Shown: positions 5,671-6,712 of the stretch, one piece after another
Layout: each line of letters starts with the position of its first letter
Position numbering within the stretch: position 1 is the first letter of the stretch
Assembly (NCBI GenBank): GCA_027403435.1
Contig: DAHZDR010000430.1
Location: 1-6,712 of the forward strand
Direction: 5' to 3'
DNA from: Deltaproteobacteria bacterium
GTDB lineage: Bacteria; Desulfobacterota; Binatia; Binatales; Binataceae
DNA length: 6,712 bases
The notes under the pieces: model-generated
The model's database searches: none
Seen by the model: the letters and a program-made list of their open reading frames with translations, nothing else
What the model was told of the DNA's origin: nothing
Made by a program: the position numbers and the translations under genes

Positions 5671-6712
5671 TCACGCCCGCGCCGCCGGCTTGCGCGCCTT
5701 CTTGCGGAAATGCGGCAGCACCTTGTCCGCGAACAGTTTCATCGACGCGCGAATTTTCTTCGGCTCGATTCCCGGCAGCGCCAGCCCCAGCGCCAGATGG
5801 GTCGTGAACGGTTCGATACCCTCCAGATGCGCGATTGCGTCGTCGGGCGTGCCGACCATCAGGTCGAAATCGCCCAGCGCCGCCCGCCGGCGGAATTCCC
5901 CGAGCGGCGGAATCGCCCGGTAATTCTCGTCGCCCTTCACGTCGTTCGCCTCCGCGATCCACTGGCCGTAGCGCGTCATCAGGTAATGCAGTCCGAATTC
6001 GCATTCGTCCCACGCCTTGTCGCGCTTCGCCGCGACGTAGCCGAAACGCAATTGCGCGATATTGAAGTCCCGCGGATTGCGTCCCGCCGCTTGCAGCGCC
6101 GCGCGATAGAGCTCCGCCTGGCGCGATCCGGTGCCCGCCAGATGGTAGCCGTTGCGGGCCGCGCGTTCGGTCGCCAGCCGGGTGCGCGCCCCGATCCATA
6201 TAGGAGGATGCGGCCGCTGCGTCGGCTTCGGATAGAGCGTCGCGTTGCGCACCGTGTAATGCTGGCCTTCGTAGGTGACGTTATCTTCGGTGAACAGCCG
6301 CCGCACGATTTCGATTCCCTCGCGCAGGCGCAGGCTCCGCTCGGCGCGCGGAATATTGAAGCTCGCGAACTCGCTCGGCACGTAACCCTGGCCCACGCCC
6401 AGATCGAAGCGGCCGTTGGAAATCGCGTCGACCGTCGCCGCCTGCTCGGCGACGTGCAGCGGATGATGCAGCGGCATCAGCAGCACGAACGTTCCGATCC
6501 GGATTTTTTTGGTCCGGCTGGCGATCGCGGCCGCCAGCGGCAGCATCGCGGGCGAATAGCCGTCCTCGACGAAGTGATGCTCGGTGAGCCAGATCGTGTC
6601 GAAGCCCAAATCCTCGGCTTCGACCGCGAGGTCAATATGCTTGCGATAGAGTTCCGAATAGGCAAGCTCGTTGCGCGAGGAATTGCGAAAAGACATCAAC
6701 AGGCCGAAGTTC
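5671..6712 (-). CDS. Luciferase-like (LLM) flavin-dependent oxidoreductase, lacking only its first residues at the window edge
   Basis: 346 residues are visible. Reading upstream of the internal Met at 6696, the frame continues N-F-G-L-L-M-S-F-R-N to the edge. LLM proteins commonly begin M-x-F-G-L, so the true start is probably one or two codons outside the window and the Met at 6696 is internal. Counted from the first visible residue: LGFDTIWLTEHHFVEDGY at 35-52, IRIGTFVLLMPLHHPL at 70-85, SNGRFDLGVGQGYVPSEF at 98-115 and PHPPIWIGA at 167-175. These are typical of the larger bacterial-luciferase-like monooxygenases with the TEHHF motif, longer than the F420-type members nearby. FMN or F420 use cannot be decided from the sequence. 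The tail is Lys/Arg/Ala-rich (KKARKPAARA). The gene converges on the GST gene. Substrate unknown. Confidence 0.92.
   Translation of the reverse strand, partial: NFGLLMSFRNSSRNELAYSELYRKHIDLAVEAEDLGFDTIWLTEHHFVEDGYSPAMLPLAAAIASRTKKIRIGTFVLLMPLHHPLHVAEQAATVDAISNGRFDLGVGQGYVPSEFASFNIPRAERSLRLREGIEIVRRLFTEDNVTYEGQHYTVRNATLYPKPTQRPHPPIWIGARTRLATERAARNGYHLAGTGSRQAELYRAALQAAGRNPRDFNIAQLRFGYVAAKRDKAWDECEFGLHYLMTRYGQWIAEANDVKGDENYRAIPPLGEFRRRAALGDFDLMVGTPDDAIAHLEGIEPFTTHLALGLALPGIEPKKIRASMKLFADKVLPHFRKKARKPAARA

Noticed and set aside
5666..6199. Alternative minus-strand frame within the fourth LLM gene
   Set aside because: It is an out-of-frame reading of the same strand, rich in Gly/Arg/Ala, without motifs; the LLM frame is clearly the coding one.

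Overview
The window is GC-rich bacterial chromosomal DNA (roughly 63-65% GC by eye), densely packed with genes on both strands. It has no RNA genes, CRISPR arrays, insertion sequences or phage genes that I can see. The content is four luciferase-like (LLM) oxidoreductases, two of them resembling F420-dependent families, plus a crotonase, an atypical SDR, an NTF2/SnoaL-like protein, a GST and a small lipoprotein. This suggests a Gram-negative, metabolically versatile soil-type bacterium. An uncultivated lineage such as Binatota, or another deltaproteobacteria-like group that encodes F420 enzymes, would fit, but that is inference from gene content and codon style only.

Layout, left to right. 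A crotonase gene (1-326, minus, running off the left edge) diverges from an SDR gene (522-1307, plus). The SDR converges on a compact minus-strand operon transcribed from 3546 down to 1369: two tandem LLM paralogs (2686-3546, then 1787-2644), followed by an NTF2/SnoaL-like gene (1369-1767). The gaps are 41 and 19 bases. A 118-bp intergenic region separates this operon from a divergent plus-strand pair. That pair is an MSMEG_4141-type LLM gene (3665-4540) whose stop overlaps the GTG start of a small coiled-coil lipoprotein gene (4537-4851). A GST-family gene (4952-5596, plus) follows and converges, across a strong GC hairpin, on a fourth LLM gene (5671-6712, minus). The fourth gene's start codon lies just beyond the right edge.

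How the genes may work together. LLM proteins are TIM-barrel flavin- or F420-dependent enzymes. With a crotonase, an SDR and an NTF2-like protein beside them, the region looks like an accessory catabolic or lipid/xenobiotic-modifying island and not a housekeeping locus. The substrates cannot be read from the sequence. The points most worth a second look are the tandem LLM duplication coupled to an NTF2-like gene, the SDR whose Tyr and Lys catalytic positions are Ser and Arg, and the lipoprotein coupled to a cytoplasmic-type oxidoreductase. I see no clear evidence of a wholly new system.
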